Source of the DNA: Bacteriovoracaceae bacterium UBA6153
Lineage (GTDB): Bacteria > Bdellovibrionota > Bacteriovoracia > Bacteriovoracales > Bacteriovoracaceae
Direction: 5' to 3'
NCBI GenBank assembly: GCA_002428265.1
Contig: DIUR01000003.1
Location: forward strand, 62,001 to 126,000
DNA: 64,000 nt
Within the stretch, counting starts at the first letter, position 1, and every line of letters starts with the position of its first letter. The notes beneath the pieces were generated by a model that saw only the letters and a list, made by a program, of their open reading frames with translations, was not told the origin of the DNA and did not search any database. The position numbers were made by a program, and so were the translations under genes. Shown here piece by piece: positions 1 to 8,841 of this stretch.

Positions 1-252
1 ATTAACCTGGCAAAAGACATTAGAGATTTCAAAGTAAGTGGCAAAAATATGTCTGGGGAAATGTTCGCTGAAATGAGCTTCCTGGACAATGATGGTAACT
101 TCTCAAGAGATAACTCTGAACTAGCTGAAAAGGTATTTATTACTGGGGACCTTGAAGGGATCTTCAGCGTACGCCTGGATTATACTGATGGATCGACTGA
201 TTTCCTAAAGACTTTCTGCTCTGAAGGGTCTTATCTGATTGAGCAGTTATAA
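1..252 (+). CDS. C-terminal end of an unidentified protein (truncated by window start)
   Basis: The reading frame is open from base 1 through the first internal ATG at 49 to a TAA at 252, so this is most likely the last 83 residues of a longer gene beginning outside the window. The visible part is acidic, with a Ser/Thr/Asp-rich stretch near DYTDGSTDFL, and shows no membrane segment or motif that I recognise. It converges on the patatin-like gene, whose stop lies 16 bases away. No function is assigned. Confidence 0.6.
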   Translation: MNLAKDIRDFKVSGKNMSGEMFAEMSFLDNDGNFSRDNSELAEKVFITGDLEGIFSVRLDYTDGSTDFLKTFCSEGSYLIEQL

Positions 253-267
253 GCTGTTCTGTTCACA

Positions 268-1446
268 TTATTCTAGTTTTTTAAACACTTCTAAGGTCTT
301 CTTATAACCCGCAGTCATGATATATTTTGATTTTTGCGGATCAAGTGAAAATGAGTTCGTAAAAAATAATTTATAATGCGAATGATCTGGATAGATATCG
401 ATGAATTTTACGTTTGGGTTATAGCCTAACTTTCGTTCTAGAATTGATGTTATTTTAGTGCGGTCTTTAGTGCTGAAGTTTTGTGAAGCCATATAATCAT
501 TAACAGTGTCGATAATATCTTTGGATAAAATGTTCTGGCTTCTTGAAGCAACAATCTTCTTTTGAATCATAAGATAAATGGCCTGCATACAAATCGCAGG
601 AATTCCAAAATTAATCAATGAGCCGATTTCATCATGATAGTGATATGGCGTATGTGTCCAAGAACTAATGACGAAATCACATTTGTTATCAACAGCTACG
701 TGAGTAGAAAGAGTCTCGCGAATTTCACCGTCAATATAATAATCTACTTGAGCTGTACGAGGATTTTTTACCGGAAAGGGGGCATAGAAAGGGGGAACGC
801 TCATGCTTGCTGAAACGGCCTGTGAAACATCTACACCTGTATAGTATTCTGCTGTCGAGTCATGAATAGGACTTGGGTAATTGTATTTTCCGAAAATAAC
901 TTTTCTAGAATGATCGAGTTGAGTAGCAACAACAAACATATCTGCCGCATATTCATCAAATGATTGCGAAATAATGACATTTTTTTGCATGTATTGATTT
1001 AGACCCTCTGTCGAAAAAAGCCCTGAAACAGAAAGAAGTGGCTTCGACATCTGTTTAAGTAGAGAGGGAAAGCCTTCAAAAGGATTATAAAAATCAAAAT
1101 TAAAAGAATTTTTCATCGGCATCTTTCGAGAAAGCATGTCCGAGTATGTAATGGGCTTTAGCGAAGTTTGAGCATTTTTGCGATTAAGAGTTGCATCGAT
1201 AACATCAATCGGGCGAAAGCCAGAGGCGAAATAAAGATTAATTAATGAGCCGGCGCTCGAGCCGACATAAGTGGAAATTTCATGGTCAGCGTCGTGAGCG
1301 GATTTATTATGTTTTAAAACAAATCCTAATTCTTCGAGTGCTAAGGCCACTCCAAGATGCCATGAAGCTGCTTTAACAACTCCACCTGACAGAACTAGTG
1401 CGGTTTTTTTATTCTTGAATTGGCTTAAATCTACATCGTGATACAT
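268..1446 (-). CDS. patatin-like phospholipase family protein
   Basis: 392 aa. Patatin-type phospholipases hydrolyse acyl esters with a Ser-Asp dyad. Visible features are the N-terminal glycine-rich loop (LVLSGGVVKAA, residues 17-27), the nucleophile elbow GSSAG at 62-66 with Ser64, and the Asp-Gly pair in YYIDGE (Asp239). There is no obvious signal peptide, so it is either cytoplasmic or exported by another route. The gene stands alone, divergent from the HTH gene at 1581. Lipases of this family are used both in membrane turnover and as effectors; for a predator, attack on prey lipids is conceivable but not shown. The start ATG at 1446 is the first Met before the conserved domain. Confidence 0.85.
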   Translation of the reverse strand: MYHDVDLSQFKNKKTALVLSGGVVKAASWHLGVALALEELGFVLKHNKSAHDADHEISTYVGSSAGSLINLYFASGFRPIDVIDATLNRKNAQTSLKPITYSDMLSRKMPMKNSFNFDFYNPFEGFPSLLKQMSKPLLSVSGLFSTEGLNQYMQKNVIISQSFDEYAADMFVVATQLDHSRKVIFGKYNYPSPIHDSTAEYYTGVDVSQAVSASMSVPPFYAPFPVKNPRTAQVDYYIDGEIRETLSTHVAVDNKCDFVISSWTHTPYHYHDEIGSLINFGIPAICMQAIYLMIQKKIVASRSQNILSKDIIDTVNDYMASQNFSTKDRTKITSILERKLGYNPNVKFIDIYPDHSHYKLFFTNSFSLDPQKSKYIMTAGYKKTLEVFKKLE

Positions 1447-1580
1447 GACTGATAGAATAACACTCCTTTTTTAATTTTGAAAAATTAATAAATACCAGAG
1501 CAGGACGCACGGTTTTAAAAATATTCTTTCAAGAGCATTCTTAAGTTAGAATATGAGTATTCAAATAGGGAGACTATGAA

Positions 1581-1892
1581 ATGAATCAAGAAGGAATTTG
1601 GTTATCAATACTCGACTACGCTAATGTTAAGAAGACATCCATCTCTACCATTCGTCGCTCAATTAAATCCGGCCATGTTAAGTACAAAGAAGAAAATGGA
1701 AAGTACTTCATCTGGACTAAAGAAATTGTAGTAGAAAAAGTTGAACTCTCTCAAAAGCTAGAGTTAGAGTTTTTGAAAAGAAGAAATCGTGAACTTGAAG
1801 AAGAAGTGAACGATTTAAAAATGCTTCTTAATGTTTATGAATCAGGCATCCAAAAAAATAGCCTTCCGCCACTTCCAGAGATTGAACAATGA
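1581..1892 (+). CDS. small helix-turn-helix protein with C-terminal coiled coil
   Basis: 103 aa. Residues about 10-45 (YANVKKTSISTIRRSIKSG, then HVKYKEENGKYFI) look like the winged helix-turn-helix of MerR/excisionase-type DNA-binding proteins. Residues 55-85 are a charged heptad-like helix (ELEFLKRRNRELEEEVNDLK) suited to dimerisation. A purine-rich GGGAGA lies a few bases before the ATG. The stop overlaps the next start (ATGA), so it is translationally coupled to the outer-membrane protein and heads the run to ligA-radA. It is probably a DNA-binding regulator; its target is unknown. Confidence 0.7.
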   Translation: MNQEGIWLSILDYANVKKTSISTIRRSIKSGHVKYKEENGKYFIWTKEIVVEKVELSQKLELEFLKRRNRELEEEVNDLKMLLNVYESGIQKNSLPPLPEIEQ

Positions 1893-3349
1893 AAAAACTG
1901 TTACTAAGTCTATTATTACTATTATCAACTCAAGTCATGGCATCGGAATCAATGAGACATTGTATGCTTCTTCCGGTGACAGACGGAGCAGATAATCAAA
2001 TTGGGTTTAAAGTCTTTGAAGACATCGAAAGCTATATCAAAGATGGCGACTGGTGTACTTACAAATCAAACTCTGAGCTTATCAATATTCTTGGCCAGTA
2101 TTCAAAAAATCTCGATAGCCATTTAAATAACAAAGACGTTTTAAAAGTTGTCGCAGATAAAACAAAAGCCGGGACACTTATTAGAATTACACTGGCCCTT
2201 GGCTCAGGCACAACTGATGTCAGAGTCGAAGTGATTGGTGAAAATGGTGAAGACAAGTATTTCAAAGAGCAGACTCAACTAAAATCAGTAGATCCGACAG
2301 TTATTGCTCAGACAGTAAGAAACTGGCTTGATGTATATGAAAAGACAATTCCTTATAATGGAAGAATTAAAGGTGTTTTAGGAGATCAGTTTACAATTGA
2401 TATCGGAAAAAAGTCTTCTATTTATAATGGTTCTGAAATTACGATTGAAAGACCTACGGGGAAAAGACAACATCCACTTTTAAAAGAAATTATTGATTAT
2501 CAAACTGAGAAAATAGCGGAAGCAAGAGTTTTTGATGTAAGCGACACTCAGGCGCAGGCCAAGGTTATTAGTTACGAAGGAAATAAAAAATTAAAAATTG
2601 AAGACTGGGTAAAGGTTCGTTCAACTGAAACGAGAAAAGTCGTCGAGCAAGTGGCCTACGGTGACAAGGCAGATAATGAATTTGGAAAATTAGGCTCTAT
2701 TGGAATTTTTCTAACAGTTGGAAGTGGATCAGTTAGCCAGACTGGATCTACTGAGAGAAAAATGGATGGCATGATGATAGGCGGAGATATCGAAGCTGAG
2801 TTATGGGCAACTAGAAACTGGTGGGCCGGCCTGGATTTTGGAAAAAAGTTTGGAAGTTATAAAAAAGATACAGGTAACTTCAGCAGTGATAGCAATTCAA
2901 CAGACAATACGGCGATCAGAGTTAAGGCCGGATATAAATATTTACCATTGGGTTTTTTCTACGGTCCACAGATTGATATTTATGGTGGATTTGCCAGATA
3001 TACGTATGGAATGAGTACAAATGCGACAGATAGGTTTACCGAGTTCACTTTTAGTGGATTATTACTGGGTGCAAGAGGAAGCCTTCCAATCGTTGAACAA
3101 ATCAGAGCTTACTTGTTAATTGATTTTCTTGTGACATCTTCGTACAAAGAAAAAGTTAAAATCTTTGGTGAAGATGACTCAAGTTCAAATTATCGCCTGG
3201 AAATCGGCGGTCAGTATGCGTGGGCCACAAACATTACACTTAGCGGAGGGATTCAAATTCTCTCTAATAAGGCAAGTTTTAATGGTGTGACAAAAGAGGA
3301 GCAATTTAAAGATACATCTGCTAAATTAGGGGCGATATTCACTTTCTAA
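1889..3349 (+). CDS. exported protein with periplasmic N-terminal domain and C-terminal beta-barrel
   Basis: 486 aa. Residues 1-18 are a signal peptide (MKKLLLSLLLLLSTQVMA). The middle has a short beta-rich module (GDQFTIDIGKKSSIYNGSEI) like those found in FlgT/curli-type periplasmic proteins. From about residue 265 the sequence alternates aromatic and glycine residues (GSIGIFLTVGSGS, WAGLDFGKKFGSY, IDIYGGFARYTYG) and ends LGAIFTF, with the terminal Phe typical of outer-membrane barrels. It overlaps the HTH gene by 4 bases and precedes ligA by 16. A similar layout is seen in the protein at 59356-60378. Cargo or ligand is unknown. Confidence 0.65.
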   Translation: MKKLLLSLLLLLSTQVMASESMRHCMLLPVTDGADNQIGFKVFEDIESYIKDGDWCTYKSNSELINILGQYSKNLDSHLNNKDVLKVVADKTKAGTLIRITLALGSGTTDVRVEVIGENGEDKYFKEQTQLKSVDPTVIAQTVRNWLDVYEKTIPYNGRIKGVLGDQFTIDIGKKSSIYNGSEITIERPTGKRQHPLLKEIIDYQTEKIAEARVFDVSDTQAQAKVISYEGNKKLKIEDWVKVRSTETRKVVEQVAYGDKADNEFGKLGSIGIFLTVGSGSVSQTGSTERKMDGMMIGGDIEAELWATRNWWAGLDFGKKFGSYKKDTGNFSSDSNSTDNTAIRVKAGYKYLPLGFFYGPQIDIYGGFARYTYGMSTNATDRFTEFTFSGLLLGARGSLPIVEQIRAYLLIDFLVTSSYKEKVKIFGEDDSSSNYRLEIGGQYAWATNITLSGGIQILSNKASFNGVTKEEQFKDTSAKLGAIFTF

Positions 3350-3365
3350 TCCAACGGATTTTTAA

Positions 3366-5243
3366 ATGAGCCGCATACAAAAATTAGAATCAGAAATCAT
3401 CAAACATAAGGCGCTCTATTACCAAGGGCGCCCTGAAATATCAGACAGCGAATACGACAAATTAGAAGCTGATCTGAAAAAATTAGATCCAAATAATCCC
3501 ACGCTCAAAATTGTAGGAACAACGACATCTGCAAGTGACAAGATTAAGCATGATAAAAAAATGCTTTCTCTTGAAAAGACTTATGTCCTGGATGATCTTC
3601 TAAGCTGGAAAGGTGATGAGGATATCCTCTCAACTATGAAGCTTGATGGAATCAGCTGCTCCATTATTTATCAAGACGGTGAATTGCATTTAGCAAAAAC
3701 CAGAGGTGACGGAACTTTCGGTGAGAACATCACGAAGAAAGTTATGTGGATAAGTAATGTTCCAAAGTTTATAAAAGAAAAAAATAAAGTAGAAATTAGA
3801 GGCGAGCTTTTTTGTGATGAAAAAAGCTTCTTTGAACTTTCAAAAGAAATGACAGATATGGGTCTTGAGAAACCTACGAGCCAGCGAAATATTGTTGCAG
3901 GCCTCATGGGAAGAAAAGATAACCTTGAGTTTTGTCGCTACATAAAGTTTATGGCCTTTGATTACATTGTCGATGAAAGATTAAAAACAGAAAGCTCGAA
4001 ATTTGATCATCTTATTCAACATGGATTTTTAATTCCTAATGTAGAAGTTCATAAATCTAAAGAGACGATTGAAGAGACTATTGAGAAGGCACGTGAGTTT
4101 ATGAGTGAAGGTGACTACCAGATTGATGGAGTTGTTTTTACTTTTAATAAAATGGCGCTTCATGAGGAATTAGGGGAAACATCTCATCACCCTCGCTATA
4201 AAATGGCCTTTAAATTTGCCGGTGAATCAAAAACAACAACTCTTAAAGAAATTATCTGGTCAGTATCAAGAAATGGTATCCTGACCCCTGTAGGCGATGT
4301 AGCGCCAGTGGAATTGTCGGGAGCGATGATTTCACGTGTAACTTTGCATAACTACGGAATGGTCGCAGCTAACAATTTAAAGTCAGGTGACGTGATTGAG
4401 ATTATCCGTTCGGGAGAAGTTATCCCTAAGTTTTTATCGGTGGTAGAGCGCTCAAATAGCGAGTTCATTATCCCTGATCGTTGCCCAAGCTGCGATTCAA
4501 AAGTTGAAGTCGTAGATATAAGACTTTTTTGTAGAAATGAGTTTTGCCCAGGTAAAAACAAAGAGATCATTTTAAATTTCATTCAGAAGATTGGCATAGA
4601 AGACTTGAGTGGAAAGAGACTGGAAGAATTAATCAACGCAAAGATGGTTAAAACAATTCCTGATTTATACAGGCTTGAAGCTGCAGATCTGATGAAGATC
4701 GATAAAGTTAAAGATAAGCTTAGTCAAAAACTGATTGAGTCTATTCAAAAAACTAAGAATGTCGATCTGATCACTTTTTTAGCTTCTCTGGGAATTACCG
4801 GTGGAGCCTTTAGTAAGTGTGAAAAAGTTGTCAGAGCTGGCTTTGATAATATGACAAAGATTATGAATCTTTCTATTGAGCAGTTAATGAGCATCGAGGG
4901 GTTCGCTGAGAAATCGGCCATGGATTTTTTAAGCTCTCTTAAAGAAAAGAAAGAAATGATTCAGGAGTTAATTGATCTTGGTTTTACATTCTCAGTAGAA
5001 GAGACAAGAGAGACTAAGGTTACTGGACTAAAAATTTGTATAACAGGTGCTTTGACAGAAAAGAGACCAGTGATTGAAGATAAGATTAGAGAAGGTGGTG
5101 GAATCGTTGTTGGATCAGTATCAAAGAATACAGATCTGCTTGTGACTAACGAAACAGACCCGGCTTCAAGCAAGTATAAAAAGGCGCTTGATTTGAAAAT
5201 TAAAATCATCACTGAAGCTGCTCTACTTAAATTGTTAGAATAG
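3366..5243 (+). CDS. ligA: NAD-dependent DNA ligase LigA
   Basis: 625 aa. Seals nicks in DNA using NAD+ during replication and repair. Domains in order: Ia NMN-binding region (YYQGRPEISDSEYDKL, residues 18-33); adenylation domain with the nucleotidyl-lysine motif KLDG (Lys92) and TRGDGTFGEN; OB fold with TLHNYG and RSGEVIPKF; a four-cysteine zinc finger (CPSC...CRNEFC); helix-hairpin-helix repeats; and a C-terminal BRCT domain from about residue 550 (GLKICITGAL). It is shorter than the usual ~670 aa, mainly in the N-terminal half, and has MKLDG where most LigA read PKLDG. It could be a second, divergent LigA copy, but all domains are present. Confidence 0.93.
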   Translation: MSRIQKLESEIIKHKALYYQGRPEISDSEYDKLEADLKKLDPNNPTLKIVGTTTSASDKIKHDKKMLSLEKTYVLDDLLSWKGDEDILSTMKLDGISCSIIYQDGELHLAKTRGDGTFGENITKKVMWISNVPKFIKEKNKVEIRGELFCDEKSFFELSKEMTDMGLEKPTSQRNIVAGLMGRKDNLEFCRYIKFMAFDYIVDERLKTESSKFDHLIQHGFLIPNVEVHKSKETIEETIEKAREFMSEGDYQIDGVVFTFNKMALHEELGETSHHPRYKMAFKFAGESKTTTLKEIIWSVSRNGILTPVGDVAPVELSGAMISRVTLHNYGMVAANNLKSGDVIEIIRSGEVIPKFLSVVERSNSEFIIPDRCPSCDSKVEVVDIRLFCRNEFCPGKNKEIILNFIQKIGIEDLSGKRLEELINAKMVKTIPDLYRLEAADLMKIDKVKDKLSQKLIESIQKTKNVDLITFLASLGITGGAFSKCEKVVRAGFDNMTKIMNLSIEQLMSIEGFAEKSAMDFLSSLKEKKEMIQELIDLGFTFSVEETRETKVTGLKICITGALTEKRPVIEDKIREGGGIVVGSVSKNTDLLVTNETDPASSKYKKALDLKIKIITEAALLKLLE

Positions 5244-5254
5244 GAATAGAAGAT

Positions 5255-6631
5255 ATGGCCAAGAAAACCAGTACATTTATTTGTCAAAGCTGCTCGTACC
5301 AGACTTCTAAATGGATGGGAAAATGTCCAGAGTGTGGATCGTGGAACTCTTTTGTTGAAGAGACGACTCTTTCAGCTAAAGACATGAACCGCGCTCATAA
5401 AAGAACGGCGACAGGAACTGAAGTTCCAAAACGAATCGATGAGATCGTTCTTGAAAAGCAGTTTAGAGTTGTAACTGGAATTGGTGAATTTGATAGAGTC
5501 GTTGGTGGCGGTGTTGTGCCGGGATCCCTAATCCTTATTGGTGGTGAGCCAGGAATTGGTAAATCAACACTTTTAACAAGTGTTATGGGAAAACTTTCAA
5601 ACTCACATGCAGGACAAACAGTATTGTATGTCAGTGGTGAAGAGTCTGTGAATCAAGTAGCAGAGCGCTCAAAAAGAATGGGTGTGAACTCTCAAAACTT
5701 TTATATTTACAATGAAACGAATTGGCAGAAAATTTTAGAACAGATCAATAAGCTTCAACCAAGATTCTTAGTTATCGATTCCATTCAGACGACTTCATCA
5801 TCTGAGATTGACTCAGCTCCTGGAAGTGTCTCTCAGATTAGGGAAGTGACTTATGAGCTAATGAGCCATGTAAAGTCTAATGGCATCACATGTTTTGTTA
5901 TTGGTCACATTACGAAAGAAGGGTCCATTGCTGGCCCTAAAATTCTTGAGCACATGGTTGATACTGTTATTTATTTTGAAGGTGATCAGTTTGGACACTA
6001 TAGAATTTTAAGAGCGATGAAAAATCGTTTTGGTAATACTAACGAAGTTGGTATTTTTGAAATGAAAGATAGTGGATTAAGTGAAGTCACAAATCCCTCT
6101 CAGTACTTCTTAGATGACCAATTAAAAGACTCTTTCGGAAGGTCTCTTACTTGTATTATCGAAGGCTCTCGTTCTCTATTTATCGAAGTTCAGGCCTTGG
6201 TTGTCGATAATAAATTTGGAAACGGTAGAAGAACCACTCATGGTCTTGATAATAACAGGCTTTCTATGATGGTGGCCGTTATTGAAAAATATTTTGGAAT
6301 CCCCATGGGATTTAATGATATTTACCTAAACGTTGTCGGTGGAATGAAGCTCACGACGAGAGAGTCAGATTTATCAATTATAGCTTCACTATTAAGTTCA
6401 TACAGATCTAAGCCTATTGACTCCAGCACTATCTTTGTTGGAGAAGTTGGTTTGACTGGTGAAGTTCGCTCAATTCCTCAAATGGAAATGAGAGTTAAAG
6501 AGATGGCCCAGCTGAATTATAAGCGAGTTGTGACTTCTGAAAAAACGGCTAAAGAATTAAGAGGAAAGTTTGATATTGAGATTATTGGTTTAAGGCAGGC
6601 AAAAGATCTCGATCAATTTATTGGAAACTAA
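5255..6631 (+). CDS. radA: DNA repair protein RadA
   Basis: 458 aa. A RecA-family ATPase that drives branch migration of recombination intermediates. It shows an N-terminal zinc finger (Cys10, Cys13, Cys24, Cys27), Walker A GGEPGIGKST at 96-105, the RadA-specific KNRFG motif near residue 255, and a C-terminal Lon-protease-like domain (GGMKLTTRESDLSIIASLLS). Length is normal. It follows ligA by 11 bases and precedes a tiny membrane ORF by 2, so these are one transcription unit devoted largely to DNA repair. Confidence 0.96.
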   Translation: MAKKTSTFICQSCSYQTSKWMGKCPECGSWNSFVEETTLSAKDMNRAHKRTATGTEVPKRIDEIVLEKQFRVVTGIGEFDRVVGGGVVPGSLILIGGEPGIGKSTLLTSVMGKLSNSHAGQTVLYVSGEESVNQVAERSKRMGVNSQNFYIYNETNWQKILEQINKLQPRFLVIDSIQTTSSSEIDSAPGSVSQIREVTYELMSHVKSNGITCFVIGHITKEGSIAGPKILEHMVDTVIYFEGDQFGHYRILRAMKNRFGNTNEVGIFEMKDSGLSEVTNPSQYFLDDQLKDSFGRSLTCIIEGSRSLFIEVQALVVDNKFGNGRRTTHGLDNNRLSMMVAVIEKYFGIPMGFNDIYLNVVGGMKLTTRESDLSIIASLLSSYRSKPIDSSTIFVGEVGLTGEVRSIPQMEMRVKEMAQLNYKRVVTSEKTAKELRGKFDIEIIGLRQAKDLDQFIGN

Positions 6632-6633
6632 AA

Positions 6634-6804
6634 ATGAATAAAATAGATAAAAGATGGATTTTGGCAGCCCTTGTGTTTGCAATCGTCGCCGTCATCCTTA
6701 GAGACTTCTGGGATATCTATCATTGTACAAACTCCGGGCCGAATGCGGTCTGGAACCCGTCTACGAAAATTTGCGAAACGATACTTAAACCTTCAGGTAA
6801 GTAA
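6634..6804 (+). CDS. 56-aa single-pass membrane peptide between radA and tag
   Basis: Starts ATG 2 bases after the radA stop and ends 2 bases before the tag start. The translation begins MNKIDKRWILAALVFAIV, a positively charged N-terminus followed by one hydrophobic helix (residues 8-22), then a short external tail with two cysteines (YHCTNSGPN and STKICET) that could form a disulfide. The tight spacing on both sides supports real translation. No family is recognised. The Cys-Trp-Asn-Pro-containing tail resembles other small secreted bacterial peptides only in general style. Confidence 0.6.
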   Translation: MNKIDKRWILAALVFAIVAVILRDFWDIYHCTNSGPNAVWNPSTKICETILKPSGK

Positions 6805-6806
6805 AA

Positions 6807-7391
6807 ATGAAAAAAAATGTCAAAAGATGCGCTTGGGTTAATCTCGAGAGGGATTACTATGTCAATTATCACGATAAAGAATGGGGAAGACCTGTTAAAG
6901 ATGACAATGTTCATTTTGAGTTCAATGTTCTTGAAGCAGCTCAGGCCGGATTAAGCTGGGATACTATTTTATCAAGAAGGGCTGCTTACAGGAAGGCATA
7001 CGCTGGCTTTGACCCTAAAAAGGTTGCGAAGTTCACACATAAAAAAATTGAGGCTCTTATGAACGATAAGGGGATTATTAGAAATAGGTTGAAGATTACT
7101 TCAGCTGTGAATAATGCATAGTTATTTTTAGAGATTCAAAAAGAGTTCGGAAGCTTTAATAAGTACATCTGGAGTTTTGTTGGTAATAAGCCAATCATAA
7201 GGAAAGTAAAATCACGCAAGGACTATAGATCAGAATCGAAAGAGAGTATTGCTTTGTCGAAAGATCTCAAGGCCCGGGGTTTTAAATTTGTAGGGAGTAC
7301 GATTATGTATTCTCATATGCAGGCCTGTGGACTGATAATGGATCATGAGATTGGGTATTTTTGTTATGAAAAATTAGCAAAATTGTCTTGA
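6807..7391 (+). pseudogene. tag: DNA-3-methyladenine glycosylase I, interrupted by one in-frame TAG
   Basis: Removes 3-methyladenine from DNA. The first 104 codons match the Tag family from RCAWVN through HDKEWG, QAGLSWDTIL and GIIRNRLKI. A TAG at 7119-7121 then interrupts, but the same frame continues for 89 more codons with the rest of the family: LFLEIQKEFGSF, YIWSFVGNKP, FKFVGSTIMYSHMQACG. The zinc ligands (Cys8, His21, and the late His-x3-Cys in SHMQACG) flank the stop, so the short product would lack two ligands. In homologues the interrupted position is Lys/Arg, so one AAG or AGA-type change explains it. It is either a young pseudogene, a sequencing error or amber readthrough. Confidence 0.9.
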
Positions 7392-7495
7392 GGTTAGATT
7401 TAGTTGATTAATGCACAGGTAGTGTCAAAATATAAGTAGAGGAAGACTTAATTTTTTCGAAAAATTATAATTAAGAGATATAAAAAGGGATTTTA

Positions 7496-8026
7496 ATGGA
7501 CTTGAAATTAAGAGTTTTATTGTTGCTACCAGTTTTTGTGTTAAATATTATCTGGTTTGCATATGATCAACATTTGCCAATATATACAAAGATTATTTTT
7601 ACATTGTCCTCGATCATAATCCTAAATATCATTTTTCTATTTATTGAGAAGTTTTTGAATAAAATTTTAAAAAGTATTCTAAAGGAAAGCTTATTAAATA
7701 ATCCTAAAATCTCTTCACTAAATGCGATAGCATCAGTTTACACAATCGCCTTTTTAATATTTATTAATCTTATATTCATGTTCAGTTTTTCTAGAACAGA
7801 TGTTGGGAAATGGGAAACAGGGGTTTCTGAAGTAGAAAATTTTCTTGAAGACATTGGTCAGGAAAAAATAGTGAAATTAAATAAGGGTATTGATAAATCA
7901 ATGCAGCTTGCTTCAAAAAATGTAGTTGATGAGGACAGATTAAAGCTTACAATGAAGTATAAGAACAAACTTAATAATACAGTTTCATGTGTGTCAAAGT
8001 GCAATAGTGGCGATTCGGTAAAATGA
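7496..8026 (+). CDS. hypothetical membrane protein (three predicted helices)
   Basis: 176 aa, family not recognised. Hydrophobic helices lie at about 7-24, 31-50 and 78-98. The last 75 residues are charged and probably cytoplasmic or periplasmic (VSEVENFLEDIGQEKIVKLN), ending with two cysteines (CVSKC). An AAAAGGGA ribosome site precedes the ATG by 5 bases. The stop overlaps the next ORF by 4 bases. Both genes are more AT-rich than the repair genes upstream, which may mark a later insertion behind the damaged tag gene. Confidence 0.6.
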   Translation: MDLKLRVLLLLPVFVLNIIWFAYDQHLPIYTKIIFTLSSIIILNIIFLFIEKFLNKILKSILKESLLNNPKISSLNAIASVYTIAFLIFINLIFMFSFSRTDVGKWETGVSEVENFLEDIGQEKIVKLNKGIDKSMQLASKNVVDEDRLKLTMKYKNKLNNTVSCVSKCNSGDSVK

Positions 8027-8259
8027 AAAACTCTAGCTATTTATTGATTGGTTTAGTTTTAATCGTGGCTAGTTTGTTTACGATGCTAAAAGCTTGGAAA
8101 GATTTTAAAAAAGAAATGGCTTCGGCTAAAAGTCATGCTGATGTTTTTGCTAAATTACTTTATATCTTTAATACTGATAAAACACGCTATGCTTTCTTAG
8201 GATTGATTATACTTTTTATCGGTTTATCTTTTGTAATGCTTTATCTGGGGTACATGTAG
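8023..8259 (+). CDS. small two-helix membrane protein
   Basis: 78 aa, no known family. Helices at about 4-22 and 55-76 flank a basic amphipathic linker (KAWKDFKKEMASAK). The start overlaps the stop of the preceding membrane gene (ATGA), so the two are translationally coupled and probably form one membrane complex. A strong hairpin terminator begins at the base after the stop codon. Confidence 0.6.
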   Translation: MKNSSYLLIGLVLIVASLFTMLKAWKDFKKEMASAKSHADVFAKLLYIFNTDKTRYAFLGLIILFIGLSFVMLYLGYM

Positions 8260-8299
8260 AAAAGCATCTCACCGAGCACAGGCCCGGTGAGATGCTTTT
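8260..8299. terminator. bidirectional rho-independent terminator
   Basis: A perfect 15-bp stem (8260-8274 with 8285-8299) with a 10-base loop. A-rich and T-rich stem ends give a U-tract on both strands. It separates the convergent genes ending at 8259 (+) and 8305 (-). Confidence 0.9.
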
Positions 8300-8304
8300 A
8301 AAAA

Positions 8305-8763
8305 TTATTCGATACTACATTCTAAATCTAAACTAGAACCATCTTCTAAACTACTTGATCCAAACGATACAGAGGTTTGATTCTTAAGTTTACTAACTCC
8401 AGATCCATTGTGGGTTACTTCGTTCTCGGCACCAGCGTAAATGATATATCCATTTTCTGCCCAAGCGCTAAAGTTGTAAGAAATCCCGTATTTGTCATAG
8501 GCTTCAATGATAATTCCAGAGATAGAAGCATCGCCATTTTCATCAAGCTTCGCTGATCTTACTTCAACAGCAACAGGAGTTGATAAGAACTCTTTTGGAA
8601 AAAGAGAGTCATCTGTTACTTTGTTTGCTTCCATCCATTCCAAGGCCTGAGCAAATTTTTCGTTATCTAGTTTTGATGATGATAAACTCGCTGTACAGTT
8701 AAGTGACTTTGCAGACGCGGCTGCTGAAATTGTTAAAGCAAGTAGTGCAATTGTGAACTTCAT
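8305..8763 (-). CDS. secreted hypothetical protein
   Basis: 152 aa. A signal peptide (MKFTIALLALTISAAASA) is followed by a mature domain with a Cys near each end (LNCTASL and DLECSIE), suggesting one disulfide. The middle is beta-rich and acidic. An AGGGAGA site precedes the ATG by 5 bases. It lies downstream of, and on the same strand as, the coiled-coil gene at 8842. The small exported beta proteins common in this lineage look similar, for example the one at 52635. No function is assigned. Confidence 0.65.
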   Translation of the reverse strand: MKFTIALLALTISAAASAKSLNCTASLSSSKLDNEKFAQALEWMEANKVTDDSLFPKEFLSTPVAVEVRSAKLDENGDASISGIIIEAYDKYGISYNFSAWAENGYIIYAGAENEVTHNGSGVSKLKNQTSVSFGSSSLEDGSSLDLECSIE

Positions 8764-8841
8764 ATTATCTCCCTGACTTATAGTTATTAACTTAAGCCTA
8801 AAGGATTTTAGGATAATATGGGTGAAATTGAAAAAATTACA

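Noticed and set aside
3671..3907. Long antisense frames inside ligA, radA, hut and other genes
   Set aside because: They lie wholly within strongly conserved genes, lack ribosome sites and have no recognisable motifs.
8797..8812. Small stem CCTAAA/TTTAGG upstream of the secreted protein at 8763
   Set aside because: Only six pairs, no T-tract and no overlap with the ribosome site; likely chance.
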